From Mrakia gelida (taxonomy: Eukaryota > Basidiomycota > Tremellomycetes > Cystofilobasidiales > Mrakiaceae): a stretch of DNA of 64,000 bases. Shown piece by piece: positions 36,161-47,270 of this stretch (position 1 is its first letter; every line of letters starts with the position of its first letter). The translations under genes were made by a program, and so were the position numbers. Below the pieces are notes generated by a model that saw only the letters and a list, made by a program, of their open reading frames with translations, searched no databases and was not told the origin of the DNA. The stretch lies in NCBI GenBank assembly GCA_024345305.1, contig BRON01000001.1:2728001-2792000 (forward strand), in the 5' to 3' direction.

Positions 36161-37152
36161 CTCCACATCTTCCGTAAACCGAGACGCTGAGGATGAAGCT
36201 TTCGCTCCCTTGGTCTGGAAGGGATAAGAGCGAGGGACTGATCTGCTCCCGTCGTTCTCAGCCCGGCTCGATGCCTGAATACAAGCTCTCGACGACGACC
36301 GCGAACGACGCCTCAACTCCCTGCACCTACCCTCCTCCTCTCCGACCTCTACCCTCCCGCTCCTCAACCCTTCACCGCGCTCGAGGCTCAGACCGCCGTT
36401 CACTTCAAGGAGCTCTCCGTCATCATCGACAACTCGGGTTTGATGGCGGCTCCCAAGTACGCGTCTGGCTACTCCGTCGGGCTCGTTCGTTACGCTTTCT
36501 TGCTGGCCGTATTTGGGTCGTCGTGGTACGCCGGGAGAGAGCTGAAAGCAGGCTTTGATGATCTGGGTTAGCGCTGTCGCTTTGGGAGGTGAGTCGCGAT
36601 TTGATCTCGCTCGTTCCCTTTCCTTTTCCCCTTCACTCCCTCGAGTCGAGCCAGTCACTCACCTCTTCTCTTCTTTCTCCTACTCCAGTATTCTGGCACA
36701 TCATGTCGTTCACCGCTCACGATATCGGACATCGGTCGCTCGCGAACGGATCGTACTTCTGTGAGTCTCGCGTCTTGTCGTTGGGTCCTCGAGGACGAAG
36801 AGCTGACTCTCTCTTCTTCTTCGCCTTTGCTAGGGAACAACATCCTCGGAGTTCTCATCTCGGACTTCATGGGAGGACTCTCGATTGGATGGTGGTGCCA
36901 CGGTTCGTTCCCTCTCTCCTCGAGTCTCGTCTTCGTTGTTCCGCCTTGATCTCCTCGAGCTTGACCCTGACTCTGTCTCTACTCTATGTTTCTTCGTAAA
37001 AAGAACACAACATCCACCATCATATGACGAACGATCTCGAGCACGACCTTGATGGTGAGTTGGAAGCTTTGCGCCTTTCTCGAGCGAGCGAACGAGACGC
37101 GTCGAGCTGACCTTTCGTTCCCCTTCGTCGTTTCCCATCCTTTCTCAGTGCA
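36160..37152 (+). pseudogene. Truncated sphingolipid delta-8 desaturase-like gene (relic)
   Basis: Exons encode the middle of a membrane fatty-acyl/sphingolipid desaturase: linker FTALEAQTAVHFKELSVIID and PKYASGYSVGLVRYAFLLAV, then ALMIWVSAVALG, VFWHIMSFTAHDIGHRSLAN (first His box HDIGH), NNILGVLISDFMGGLSIGWW, CHEHNIHHHMTNDLEHDLD (second His box HNIHHH) and VQQ. In the family the next block begins IQH/VQH and runs about 200 residues to the third box QIEHH; none of it is present before the next gene at 37497. The N-terminal cytochrome b5 domain with HPGG is also not found upstream. One junction (36500-36550) needs an awkward short intron or a frameshift. Best read as a broken gene copy; a truncated expressed product cannot be excluded. 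Confidence 0.7.
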
Positions 37153-37496
37153 ACAAGTACGTGTTCATCTTCTCTATTTCCTGATCGAGATATACTAGCA
37201 GCGACGATCAGACCTGCCTCTCGGGAAGGGGTGCGTTCCGATGATAGAGTTCATACGCGTCGAAGATCAAGATCGTTGGGGATTCACTTGGAAGGTTTTC
37301 GTTCACCGAGAAAGCTGACTCGCATACTTTATTCTCCTCTCGTACCGGTCACGGCACCCACGTCTCAGAAGCTGACTTTCTAACACCGAAGAACAGACCT
37401 TGTCAGCAAGAAGACCAAACCTCCACTCGTTTCGATGGCGAGCTCACCTTCCCTCCTCCCTTCCGACCATCGCAAACTCTCCCTTCCTTCCTCGAC

Positions 37497-39232
37497 ATGA
37501 CCGCCCTTCCTACTACCATCAAAGCTCTCGTCTCTACTGCCAAGAAGGACCATCCATCCAAGTTCGAAGTCGTCTCTATCCCCTTCGCCTCTCGAAAAGA
37601 TATCAAGAATCTTGATCCGGACTCCGTCATCGTTCGTCGTGCCTCCGATCCTGCCCTCCTTCCTTCCTCCTCTCCCTCCCTGACCTTGCCCTCTCTTCCT
37701 TTTTGCATCTCTCAGTACAAGACCGTCGCTGTGGCTCTCAACCCTACCGATACTTCGTCTCTCTCGACCCCCAGCACTCTCACCCACGACATTCCTTTGG
37801 TCGTTGGGTGTGATGCGAGCGGCGTCGTTCTCGAGGTCGGATCGAACGTCAAGCACATCAAGACTAGAGACAGAGTCGCATCCTTCGTCTTCGGAACTAC
37901 CGACGAGAACAACGGAGCTTTCGCTGAGGTCGTCAAGTCGAACAGGAAGAGCACTTGGGTCCTTCCCGACGGGATGAGCCATCTGGAGGGAGCGGCTTTC
38001 ACTGTTCGTCCTTTTCTCTTCTCGTCACAAATCCTTAGCTGCGAAGAAGAAGACCAATCTGACCTTCATTTGCCTACTTCACAGCTCGCCCACTTGACCG
38101 CCGTCCAAGCTCTTTTCTCAAGATTCAAGCTCACCGGTCGACCTTCGTCTCCCTCAACGACTGGAGAAACCGTGAGCGCCTCTTCATCCTCGGTCCGATC
38201 TCGACCTCTCACTAATCCCATTGAATCGTCTCTTCTCCTAGATCCTCATCTCGGGAGGCTCGACGAGCGTAGGCCATCACGCCGTCCAGATCGCCGTCCT
38301 CTCAGGATATCGCGTTCTCGTCACCGCGTCGCCATCGAGTCACGCTCTCCTCAAGTCCTACGGAGCTTTAGAAACCTTCGACTACAAGGATCCCGAGCTT
38401 GTCAACAAGATCAAGGTTCGTTCGGAAGCATTTTCCTCTTTCTCTCGATCTCCTCGGACGCGTCGCTGAACTCGAATCCTCTTCTTCTGCCTCCCTCTTC
38501 CTTTTTCTTTCCCCCGTTTTTCTTCTCTTCCCGCAAACCAACTCAGGCTGTCACCAAGGACGGCAAGGGAGTCAAGTACGCATATGATACAAGCGCGAAG
38601 GAGAATACCGTCGCGTTCTGTATCGGTTCGTCCCTCTTCGCTCTCCCCCCAACCACATCCCCGTCATAGCCGCCGCTGATGGCTTCGAACTTTGCTCGTC
38701 TTCCAACAGACTCGATCGTTCCCGAAGGAGGCCAAGTCATCACCACCCTGCCCGTCTCCGACGCCAACAAAACGCGTCGTTCCGAGGTTGACGCCTCCTT
38801 CCAGATCGTCTACCAAGTGCTCGACAAGGAGGTGAGTGTTCTCCATCATTCTCGCAATCCACTCTCCAATCCTGACTCCTCCCTTTCCTCGCCGCGTCCC
38901 CAGCTCTCCTATTACGGCAACGTCTTCCCTCACAACGACGACGCCGAAACGACTCTCGCGTGGGTCAGCACCGAGCTCCCTGCCCTTCTCGCCGGATGGG
39001 ACTCGAAGGTCGGAGGTAGCAGGCTTTTCAAGGGTCAGAAGTTGAGGGAAGAGAAGGATGGGCTTGAAGGTCAGTCTTCCTTTTGTGTTTCGTTTCGCTC
39101 CGCGTCGACCGTCGCTGACCTTCGCTTTCCGCTTCGTCCGTTTTTTCTTCCTCTTCAGGCATCGAGGCGGGATTGCAGGTCCTCAAGGCCGGAACTTACC
39201 GAGCTGAGAAGCTCGTCTATAGCTTGGCTTGA
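37497..39232 (+). CDS. Zinc-independent medium-chain dehydrogenase / ToxD-like enoyl reductase
   Basis: NAD(P)H-dependent MDR superfamily reductase, quinone-oxidoreductase or trans-enoyl-reductase type. MTALPTTIKALVSTAKKDHP, GroES part YKTVAVALNPTDTSSLST and PLVVGCDASGVVLEVGSNV, DRVASFVFGTTDENNGAFAE, then LAHLTAVQALFSRFKL. Nucleotide fold ILISGGSTSVGHHAVQIAVL and YRVLVTASPSSHALLKSYGA, LETFDYKDPELVNKIK, KYAYDTSAKENTVAFC, then DSIVPEGGQVITTLP and C-terminal EAGLQVLKAGTYRAEKLVYS ending LA (TGA 39230). The frame after ENTVAFCI is only kept by using the acceptor CCAACAG at about 38709, not the earlier CATAG. Catalytic and structural zinc cysteines are absent. Common beside biosynthetic genes, but no cluster is visible here. 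Confidence 0.88.
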
Positions 39233-39455
39233 GTCTACGAGACGGAGGTCGAGACGAGACGCGACGCGATGATATGTTGATCTTTCTATCCGGCTCGAAG
39301 GCTCTCTCGGAAGTAATTAGTGAGAGAGTTCAAACGAGCGGATGCCCATTCTGGTGCTCGAGCTCCCCTCACACCGGTCTTGCGAAGAGAACGTCGAGGG
39401 AAGAGCACCGAGAAGAAGAAGATCAAGATTCGCGACGTCGATCATCGAATCACAC

Positions 39456-40134
39456 TCAATCCTCCCGACCCTCCTCCTCCTCCTCATCCGTCTCGTCCCC
39501 ATTCCCCTCTCCAGGTCCATCGTAGATCCTACACTCGATCACGGCGCGTTCCTCCTGCATTGGGAAGCTGTCAGACGCGAGAGGTTCGCTCTCGAAGGAG
39601 GACGGGAAGAGGTAGTCGTTGCTGAGGGAGACAGATGAAGGGACGAATGAGAGATGGTCAGGACGGGAAATTTCGATTCGATGAAGGAGAAGTAGAAAAG
39701 ACGCTGAGGAAGAGGGAGAGCAGAAGGAGAGAGAGCAGAAAGGGGAACTCACGTCGAGTCCTCGTCAACCTCAGAGGTCTCTTGCGCTGCTTCCACTCTC
39801 TCCTCTGCGGATCGACCAGACGTCTTGGTTCCGGTATCAGGTTTGGAAGGCGAGGAAGGAGTCGAAGGGAAGAGGTCCGTTGTCGTTTTGAATCTGCGTT
39901 CCTCTTCCGTGGGCCAACTGTCGGAAGCGAGAGGTTCGCTCTCGAAGGAAGCTCGGAAGAGGTAGTCGTCACTGAGAGAAGGAGAATTGGGAGCGAAGCA
40001 TTGAAACCGTAGTGGTAAGCACAACAATGGTGGAGTTAAGGAAGATGAAGGAGGAAATGGTGAGGGAGGAAAGAGAAGGGAAAGATCACGAACCTCGACT
40101 CCGCGTTGAATTCGGTCGTCCTGTCTTCCATCAT
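39456..40134 (-). CDS. Small acidic protein with duplicated SDDYLF motif
   Basis: Predicted start MMEDRTTEFNAES (ATG 40134), then two exons that each carry the same unit: SDDYLFRASFESEPLASDSW plus PTEEERRF, and TNDYLFPSSFESEPLASDSF plus PMQEERAV. Between them lies a Thr/Ser/Pro-rich stretch and SAEERVEAAQETSEVDEDS; the end is acidic (GDETDEEEEEGRED, TGA 39456). The two unit-bearing exons start at the same codon position (phase 2) and are alike at DNA level, so they arose by exon duplication. Further exons may lie upstream (minus-strand splice signals to about 41030, e.g. LDALHREDGLWTIQRFSG at 40500-40560), but no chain stays open, so the true N-terminus is uncertain. No known domain. Confidence 0.55.
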
Positions 40135-41099
40135 GGTCGCTAAGAGTTGGGATTGAGGGTGGGTAAGGGTGGGAGTGTAAGAGTGAGGTGGGTGTGGTAG
40201 TGGTAGGAGGAAGAAGTGTAAGATGCTGTTGGAGGAGAAGAGGTGGGTGAGAGGGAAGGTTCGAAAGTGGAGGGAGGATGGTCTCGCGTGGGCCGTCGAA
40301 CAGGCATGACTCGTATCCCGAGTCAGGTTTTCTCGGCTCCGAAGACGACGAGGGAGCGAGAGAAACCATCAATGAAGCCAACGGATATCTGGAGAAGGAA
40401 AAAGGGGTCCCAAAAGAAACGTAGGTCAGCTCCAGCGGACGAAGCATCGACCATCATCGAAGAGAGCAGACGCGCAGCTGAACGTACGTAGTTCTACGAC
40501 GACCGCTGAAGCGTTGGATAGTCCAAAGACCATCCTCACGATGCAGCGCGTCGAGACCTGAGACACGAAGAAGACAGAGAACGATATTCAGCTCAGCTTC
40601 GCGAAACACGCCGACCTCTCTCGACGACGCGGCTCGGGTCTCCTTCCTTCGCAGCTCAAAGCTCAGTCGAGTCAGCAGCATCACGACGAGTCGAGGGAGA
40701 CTCACCATAGATGAGTAGTCAGACAAGGAGTCCACCGAAGCGAGCCTCGAGCTCCGATTCTGCCAACGAGTCGTCGTTTCCTCCGCTGGACGACGACCGG
40801 GTTGAAGAGCGAGAAGAGTCGCATCTGGTGCAGAGAAAAGACACGACGAGGTCAGCATCGATCGCAATGATAGTCTCTAGCGCCAAAACGAGGATAAAGA
40901 AGATCTGTAAGAGCGACGAACCGAGCTCTCCTCATCCCATTTTAGACGGTCTCGAGCTCGCACATCGAGTCCCTTCCTCGAGCAGCCCCCCAGAGGCCGA
41001 GCTGCCTGCAGACACCAAAGGGTAGACCAGCATACTCTCATCCGCTCGTTCCTTCTCTCACGAAGACGAGGCTCACCTCTTCTCTCCTCTCTCCCCTCC

Positions 41100-41447
41100 T
41101 CAGCCCGATCTCCCACTAAAACTCCTCCCACGAGGTCGTCCTCTCTCCTCCCCCTCCCCTTCTCCCTTCGGAACCGCCACCCCACCCCCAGCTGCTCTCC
41201 GTTCCAGGAAGCGAGCCCTTTTCAAACTATGCTCTACTCGAAACCGAAACCCAAACCGGAGGGTCAGCCCTCGAGCGAAGGAGCGAACGAACGAAGGAAG
41301 GTCGAGCTCACCTGTGCTGACGAGCCAGCTCTGAAAGACCCAGAGAAGGTAGCAAAGCAGGAAACCCAGCGGGATGGTGAGGTAGATGTTGGTGTCTAGC
41401 CAGGAGCGCATCAGTTTTCGGGAGGAGGAAAGGAGGGAGGAGCCCAT
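41100..41447 (-). CDS. Small single-span membrane protein
   Basis: About 92 residues. First exon MGSSLLSSSRKLMRSWLDTN then IYLTIPLGFLLCYLLWVFQS, one clear hydrophobic span, and WLVST. After a GTGAGCTCG...GGGCTGACC...GAGTAG intron (NAGNAG acceptor giving either V-E or E), the basic tail HSLKRARFLERRAAGGG to GRPRGRSFSGRSG ends at TGA 41100. An alternative acceptor 15 nt further would open another frame continuing into an exon near 40910-41020, so the tail is not certain. Family unknown. Confidence 0.5.
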   Translation of the reverse strand: MGSSLLSSSRKLMRSWLDTNIYLTIPLGFLLCYLLWVFQSWLVSTGELDLPSFVRSFARGLTLRFGFRFRVEHSLKRARFLERRAAGGGVAVPKGEGEGEERGRPRGRSFSGRSG

Positions 41448-41935
41448 CGATGGGGAAGGAAGGGAGGGGGAAGGAGGAGAGGTCGAGGTGAGCTCGAAGG
41501 CTGAGTCGGGCGAGGGAAGGGCGAGATTTTGGAGCCTGAGCTGTTAGAGTGGATGATGGAGATAGAAGAAGGGTGAGGTAAGAGCTGGAGAGCAATATGT
41601 GAATCGTGGTGAGCGTTGATGGGACGACAAAGCACGAACGAGGAGAGTTCGAAAGACGAAGGAGAAGAAGAAGATGGTGAGCTCGCTCGAAGCGAGGCGT
41701 ATTCCTTCTTGAGATTGGAAGGACTCTTTTTCGTCCGTGCTGTTCTTCCAACAGCTCGTTACGGGTTGATTATGAGCTAGCGAAGCGTGAGAGAATCAAA
41801 GTCGTTACTGAAAACTCAAAACAGGAACGCCAAACCGTCGTGAAGGAATGGCGAGCAAAAAGGAAAGACACGCGCATCGTCCCTCCCTTCGACTTCCCTC
41901 CCTCTCCGGAGAAGCAAAAGGGAGCAAAGCCCCAT

Positions 41936-43194
41936 CTAGACCATCTTTTCGGCATCCCCACCAAAGACCTTGACTCTTCCCTCGTAGGACTTGAGCTTGT
42001 AGCCGGCTGGGACTCCGATCGAACCGAAGGGCATCTCACCCTTGAGCTGTGAGGGAGGGAGGGAAGAGAGAAGGAGAAGAGAGGGAGGAGTCAGATCCGA
42101 CGAGACAACGTTCAAGCGAGAAGTGCGAGGAGGATGAAATGCTGGAGCGGAAGGGCGGTGGCGTCGGAGGCGAGGGCGGGAAAAAACAGAAGACGCGACG
42201 CGAAGGAGGAGTGGACGAAAGTGAGGGAGCGAGACTCACGACCCAAGACGACGGCAGATCGTAGATCTTGTGAACCTCCTCCTCGATTAACTGTGGCAGA
42301 TAAAGCACAGAGCGAGTCCATCAGCTCGTCGATTCTGATTCGCTCGGTCGAGGAAAGAGGAGTCATCGAAACGAGAACGCACGTTGGAATAGTGATGCAG
42401 ACTCGCTCCGACCTTGAGCGTCGATAGAGCAGTCCAGATGTTGAATTATAGCATTCCGCTCGACTGTTCGAAGTGGGTTGGGTAGGCGGAGAACTTGTCG
42501 ACGATAACTGAGGGGGCAGACGCGACCAATGAGGAGAGGGCACGCGAAGGTCAGCTCGACGTTCCTCTCATTCTCGAGGAGGATATCATCGAGACGGTGG
42601 ATGAAAAGGGGAAGGAGGACGGTTCTCACCTTGATCTTCGAAGAAGAGAACCGTCCCTGATGCCGCTGCGAGCTGGTCTACCTTCAGCTTCGACTTCGCC
42701 CGAGCCTCCTCTGTGGTTCGTTCGTCCGCCGAAGCCAGCGCAAGATCAGCTCTCATCTCCCTCCTTTCACCCCATCAAGCTCAGAGCGAAAAGAACTCAC
42801 CGTCAGGGAAACTAGCAGCCCCCTCAATCCCCTTCCAAACCAACTCCCAAACTCTCCTACTCTCCCTCCCCCAGAGCACCACCACCCTCGCGGACTCGGC
42901 GTTGAAGCTCGCAGGACTGTACTTGACAGCGTTCTGTACGACCTCCTGGATCTTGGCTTGATCGACTCCTTGAGGCAGACCTGGGGAGAAGACGTAGATG
43001 GATCTGCGACCGACGATGGAGGAGAGGTAGGTCTGACAGGTTTCGTGCGAGATCGGAGTGGAGGTGGGGAGGGAGAAGAGGGAGGACCACCTGGTTTTGG
43101 AGGAGCGTCGTTGATGAAGGAGGAAGATGGCGAGGAGGATGGGGAAGATGGGGAGGAGGAAGAGATAGGAGGGGTAGGAGGAGGAGGAGAACAT
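41936..43194 (-). pseudogene. Nitroreductase-family protein gene with in-frame TAA
   Basis: FMN nitroreductase superfamily protein (Frm2/Hbn1-like group in fungi), preceded by an N-terminal membrane span: MFSSSSYPSYLFLLPIFPIL and LAIFLLHQRR. Then ISHETCQTYLSSIVGRRSIY, KIQEVVQNAVKYSPASFNAE, SARVVVLWGRESRRVWELVW, KLKVDQLAAASGTVLFFEDQ, VIVDKFSAYPTHFEQSSGML, then stop TAA (42446-42448), then FNIWTALSTLKVGASLHHYS in the same frame, LIEEEVHKIYDLPSSWV and KGEMPFGSIGVPAGYKLKSY to GDAEKMV (TAG 41936). Homologs have Gln at the TAA position (ML-Q-F-x-IWTALS), so a single C-to-T change in a CAA codon would explain it. All splice junctions remain good, so the lesion is recent or a sequencing error. Annotated as a disrupted gene. 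Confidence 0.8.
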
Positions 43195-43399
43195 GGCTGA
43201 GAAGAGGGTGGGTGGGTGGGGAGGAGGAAGGAGAAGAGTGCGAGTTTTCGAGGACGCATGGGCTGATCGCATCAGATTGTCGGGGAAGTCCTTCCTGCAA
43301 GATGGAAAGGCAGAAGAGGTAAGTGAGAGAAAAGGAGAACGGAGGAAGCTCAACACTCCTCCTCCCTCCTCGAGCTCGCCCATCCCTCGAGACGCACCT

Positions 43400-44068
43400 T
43401 TGATCATCCCCGTTCGTGCACTCAGACACCCTCGAGCGAGCTCGCTACGGCCTCGATGTTTAGAAGCAGCTTGGGCTATACTGGTCAGGCCAATCAGCTC
43501 AACTCATCAGGGGGAGGGGGAGGGAGGGAGGGAGCAGGGAGGGTGCGATGACCTCGGAGCTGACGAGACTCTTGTTGAACTGCGTCTTGAGATCTCGAGG
43601 TCAGCGAAGCTGAGAGAAGAGTAGAGAGAAGATGTAAGAGTCAGAAATTCGGTATTTGGAGCCAGGGTGTTGAATCGAGAAAGCGAGAAGGACAACAGAG
43701 AAAGGAGAGAAGGAGAAGCGAAGCTCACCAAAGACTTGACGTTGCTCCACGCTCGCTTCGTCTATACCAACATCCAAGCTGGAGTCCTCCGGAAATGCAG
43801 CGACGAGTCATTACTAGCTTGACATGCTCGTCTTGGAGGAGAAGAGTGAAGAGAAGGAAGGGGGGAAGAGACGAGAGGGAGGAGATGGTGAGCGTTTGAA
43901 GAATCGAAAGCTCACCTTCGTCCATTCGTCTTCTTCTGGTTGGCTCCCTTGCTTTTTTCTTGGATCATTTTTCTTCAGCACCTTCAAGATCTCCAACCTT
44001 GATCTACGAACTATCTCTGCAACTGAATCGACATCCAAAACGTGCTCATTCGCAGCTGCGTTCCCCAT
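43400..44068 (-). CDS. Hypothetical protein, exon structure uncertain
   Basis: The first exon is convincing: MGNAAANEHVLDVDSVAEIV, RRSRLEILKVLKKNDPRKKQ and GSQPEEDEWTK, followed by a GTGAGC donor at about 43916. A likely second exon gives DSSLDVGIDEASVEQRQVFG, with donor GTGAGC at about 43727. Beyond that several splice options exist (43600-43400, including SIAQAASKHRGRSELARGCL) and no single chain is compelling. The divergent GNAT gene starts at 44178, 109 bp away, so the promoter is shared. No family recognised. The 3' limit given is approximate. Confidence 0.4.
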
Positions 44069-44177
44069 CCTCTCGCTCGTCCCCTCCCTCCCTCCCTCCC
44101 TCCGACCCCATGTGCTTTCCTCTATTTCAAGCTCGGCTCTCCTTCCCTTCCTTCCCTCCAACCGCCACCCACCAGAT

Positions 44178-45253
44178 ATGTCTCCCACCTACTCAGTGCG
44201 TCAAGCAACCTCGCCAGAAGACATCCAGACCTGCATAGACGTTCGCTTTCAAGGTTCGTTCATTCGTCGAAGCTCGAGCTCACCCTCTCTCCTCCTTCTC
44301 TCCGAGCTCAAGCTCAGCATCCAATCCTCCCCTCTGTCTTCTTGCTTGTCAGTCTACCACGTCGAAATGGGTTTCCCCGTCCCAGGTCCAGAAGATATGA
44401 TCCTCGAGCGAGAGTGCGTCCATGCATCCTTCTCTCTCTCTCTCGACTCTCGTTCCGTGAGCTTTCGCTGACCTCCGAACCCTCTCTCCCTCTCTCGTTT
44501 TCATAGAGAAGACGCCCAGTGCGTGCACCTCCTCTGCGAGGCGACTGATCTCGAGAGTAGAATCATCCCAGTAGGAGCTGTAAGATTGTTCCTCCCTACG
44601 AACAAGGTGCGTTTTCGCTCTCCCCGTGCCATCGACTGGAGTGGATTGATCTCGCGCGTCGCGACTCGCTGACTTCGACTCTTGACTTGCTTTTCGTCTG
44701 CAGCTCGGTCGCTTAGCGGTCCTGAAGGAGTACAGATTGCTCGGCTTGGCTGCTAAGCTCATTTCTGCGGTTTCTGCTTGGGCGAAGGAGGATGCGAGGA
44801 AGAAGGGGGAGAAGGAAGCGGTTGTTTTCTGTCACGCTTTTGTTCGTCCTTCTTCTTCTCATTCGAACGTCGCCATCTCTCACAGAACGGCTGGTTTAAC
44901 TGCTTTTCCCCGTGGGCTGCTTTGCTTTGTTGTACAGGCATCCGTTTCAAAGCTCTATGAGAAGGTCCGTCCTACTTTATCGAACCACATCTCTTCGACG
45001 CGCTCGATTCGTTGTGCTGATCACCTCCCCCTCTCACCCTCACTTCACCAGGTGGGATACGTTCCTGAAGGGCCTATATTTGAGGAGGTACGTTCTTCAC
45101 GGTACCTCGAAGCTCGCAATGGGAAGAAAAACGAGACCGGCGCTGACTTCTTGACTCAACGCGTCGTCCCTGCCTCTCACCTCTTTCCTGTTTTCGTCTC
45201 TCGAACAGATCTGGATCCCTCATCAAAATATGGTTCTCGAGATTACGGTATAA
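44178..45253 (+). CDS. GNAT-family N-acetyltransferase, tandem copy 1
   Basis: Acetyl-CoA dependent acetyltransferase of the GNAT (YjcF/ElaA-like) type; acceptor unknown. MSPTYSVRQATSPEDIQTCI, VYHVEMGFPVPGPEDMILER, CVHLLCEATDLESRIIPVGA, VRLFLPTNKLGRLAVLKEYR, LLGLAAKLISAVSAWAKEDA, VVFCHAFASVSKLYEKVGYV and EEIWIPHQNMVLEITV (TAA 45251). Motif A/CoA loop is R-LLGLA-AKLI, a slightly altered Q/RxxGxG/A; motif B is ASVSKLYEKVGY. Seven or so exons. Copy 2 follows 336 bp downstream on the same strand with the same exon order, so this is a tandem duplication. Confidence 0.85.
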
Positions 45254-45589
45254 ATCATCTGGTTCTTCCCAACGCTATCTGCTCCTTTCTCGCTTCGGAA
45301 AGCGACGTCGCGGAGGAGGACGAAACTCAGCCGCTTCGACTCTCGTTGAACGTTCCTCCTCCCGCTCCCAACTTCAGACAAGCCTCCTGCTCAATAAGAG
45401 CCATGCAACACACCAAATCTGCACTGCCTCGCGATCTTAGCCTCTCCTCTCCCCTTTCTTCCTCCCACACCGCTTCTTCCTCCTGCTCACCGGTGAGCTC
45501 TGAGTCTGACTCGTTCAGCACTCGGCACCGAACTCTCTCAACCCAACCCAAATCCGTCCCTCCCTCTTCCCACCCAACCCCCATCATCA

Positions 45590-46708
45590 ATGGCCACCTC
45601 AACCTTCTCCATCCGCCGTGCCCTCTCCCCCTCAGACCACAAGTCCTGCGTGTTCGTTCGAGTTCAGGGTGCGCCAGCTCGACTCTTCTCTTCCCTCCCT
45701 CGGCATCCCTCCGAAGCTCAGACGAGCTCACCTCTCCTTCGTCGTCCTCCTCCCTCGCTGACCTCCCCTCTCGCTTTGCTTTCTTCGCCGTGCTCGTTCA
45801 GTGTACTGCGACGAAATGGGCTTCCCTTATCCTTCTCCTGAGGATGTCAAGCTTGAGCAGCTGTGAGTTGAGCTTGAGCTTGAACGAAGGGGGTGGGCTG
45901 AACGAAACGAAACGAAGCGGAGCTGACCGACGACTTGCTGGTTTTGTTTTGGGGGGAGAGCAGAGAAGACGATGCGTCCGTTCACTTTCTCGCTGAGGAG
46001 AAGACTTCCGAGGGTGAACTGATAGCTATAGGTGCTGTGAGGGTGATGGTTGAGGAGAAGAAGGTGCGTTAGCTCTTCTCTTTCGAGCCAGAAGGAAGGA
46101 GGAAGGGGAGAAGAACGTTGAGCTCACCGGTCACCTCCTTCTTTGCGCTTTGGGTTTGTGATTTTTGATTGCAGCTCGGCCGCCTAGCAGTCCTGAAAAG
46201 ATGTCGATCTCACGGTCTGGGAGCGAAGTTGATTGAGGCTGTGACGGACTGGTCGGTGGAGGAGGCGAAGGGGAAAGGGGAGGGAGAGGCGAGGGTTTGG
46301 TGTTTTGCGATGGTGAGTTTTCTCGCCCTCCAGTGGCGATAAGATGCGAGAAATGAGTGGGGGATTAGGGGTTGCTGATTCAAGCGTGCTTTTGGTTCGG
46401 TTGAAATAGGCGTATGTTTCGAAACTGTACGAGAAGGTAAGTTCGTTCGTTTGCGTGTTGAGCTGAGCTCACGGCTTGAGGCCTCGGTTCCCGCTGACAC
46501 GCTCGCTCCTTTCAATTCACTTGATGATCAGGTTGGATACAAGCCGGAGGGCGAACTGTTCGAGTATGTGAGTTGTGTTCCTCTTCGTCTCGTAAGGCTA
46601 AGAGGAGATGGGGACTGACTCGACGCGTCGCATCTTCGTTTCTCTTCGTTTGACTCGGTTCAGGCCGGGGTTTCGCATCAAAAGATGGTGCTGGAAGTCA
46701 AAATCTAG
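45590..46708 (+). CDS. GNAT-family N-acetyltransferase, tandem copy 2
   Basis: Paralog of the preceding gene. MATSTFSIRRALSPSDHKSC, VYCDEMGFPYPSPEDVKLEQ, ASVHFLAEEKTSEGELIAIG, AVRVMVEEKKLGRLAVLKRC, RSHGLGAKLIEAVTDWSVEE, VWCFAMAYVSKLYEKVGYKP and SHQKMVLEVKI (TAG 46706). Here the CoA loop is the canonical R-SHGLG-AKLI. The two proteins share LGRLAVLK, VSKLYEKVGY.PEG and HQ.MVLE exactly and differ elsewhere, so the duplication is not recent. Same intron positions. Confidence 0.86.
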
Positions 46709-47270
46709 ATGGCTAGGCACTTATGGTGTCAGTCTGAGGCAGTAGAGAAGCGTAAGACTTCTCAAGAGGATCGGTCGCGACGACGTCGCTCGTCATATTC
46801 CTCCTTCGAGGGGAGCAGCGAAAAGCTTCGTACGCGTCAACTTTAGTGAAAGAGCTCCTCCTTCGTCCTGGTACTCGTCCGAGACTCAGCTTCGAAGAAA
46901 CTTGTCGTGACGACGACGCGAGCCAGGAAAGAAATCAGCTGCGGGGGAGGGAGGAGAAGGAGGGAAAGGGAGAGGACGAGCTCTCGAGCTTGCTCAAACC
47001 ACGACGAGCGTCGTTTTCTGCTCGCTTCCTTCTTTCTCGCCCATTTAAGAAGGCCGTCACCAGCACCTCAAAACGAGAACCTATCTCATCTAGGATCGAT
47101 CCTCGCAGGAAGAGCGCAAACCCTCCTCCATCGCTCCTCCCTTCAGCTCCACCTTCCCACCTTCCCTTCCCTCGCCTCGTTCGTCCCTTCTCTTCCGCCG
47201 CCTCGGACCTCAATCCTCAAGCTCACCATCATCTCCTTCATCCTCTCCAGCTCCTTCCCCTCTCCTTGCC
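46709..47270. other. Intergenic between GNAT copy 2 and RAD52
   Basis: 562 bp; 3' flank of the acetyltransferase and RAD52 promoter. No gene recognised. Confidence 0.45.

Noticed and set aside
38640..38710. Acceptor CATAG at about 38669 in the reductase gene
   Set aside because: It shifts the frame away from the conserved VPEGGQVITTL block; the CCAACAG acceptor at about 38709 keeps it.
37497..42000. Secondary-metabolite cluster around the ToxD-like reductase
   Set aside because: No polyketide synthase, NRPS, terpene synthase or P450 is present nearby.
42446..42448. TAA as a reassigned or recoded codon
   Set aside because: TAA ends other genes in the window normally (e.g. 12676, 45251, 61211) and no recoding signal is visible; mutation or error is simpler.
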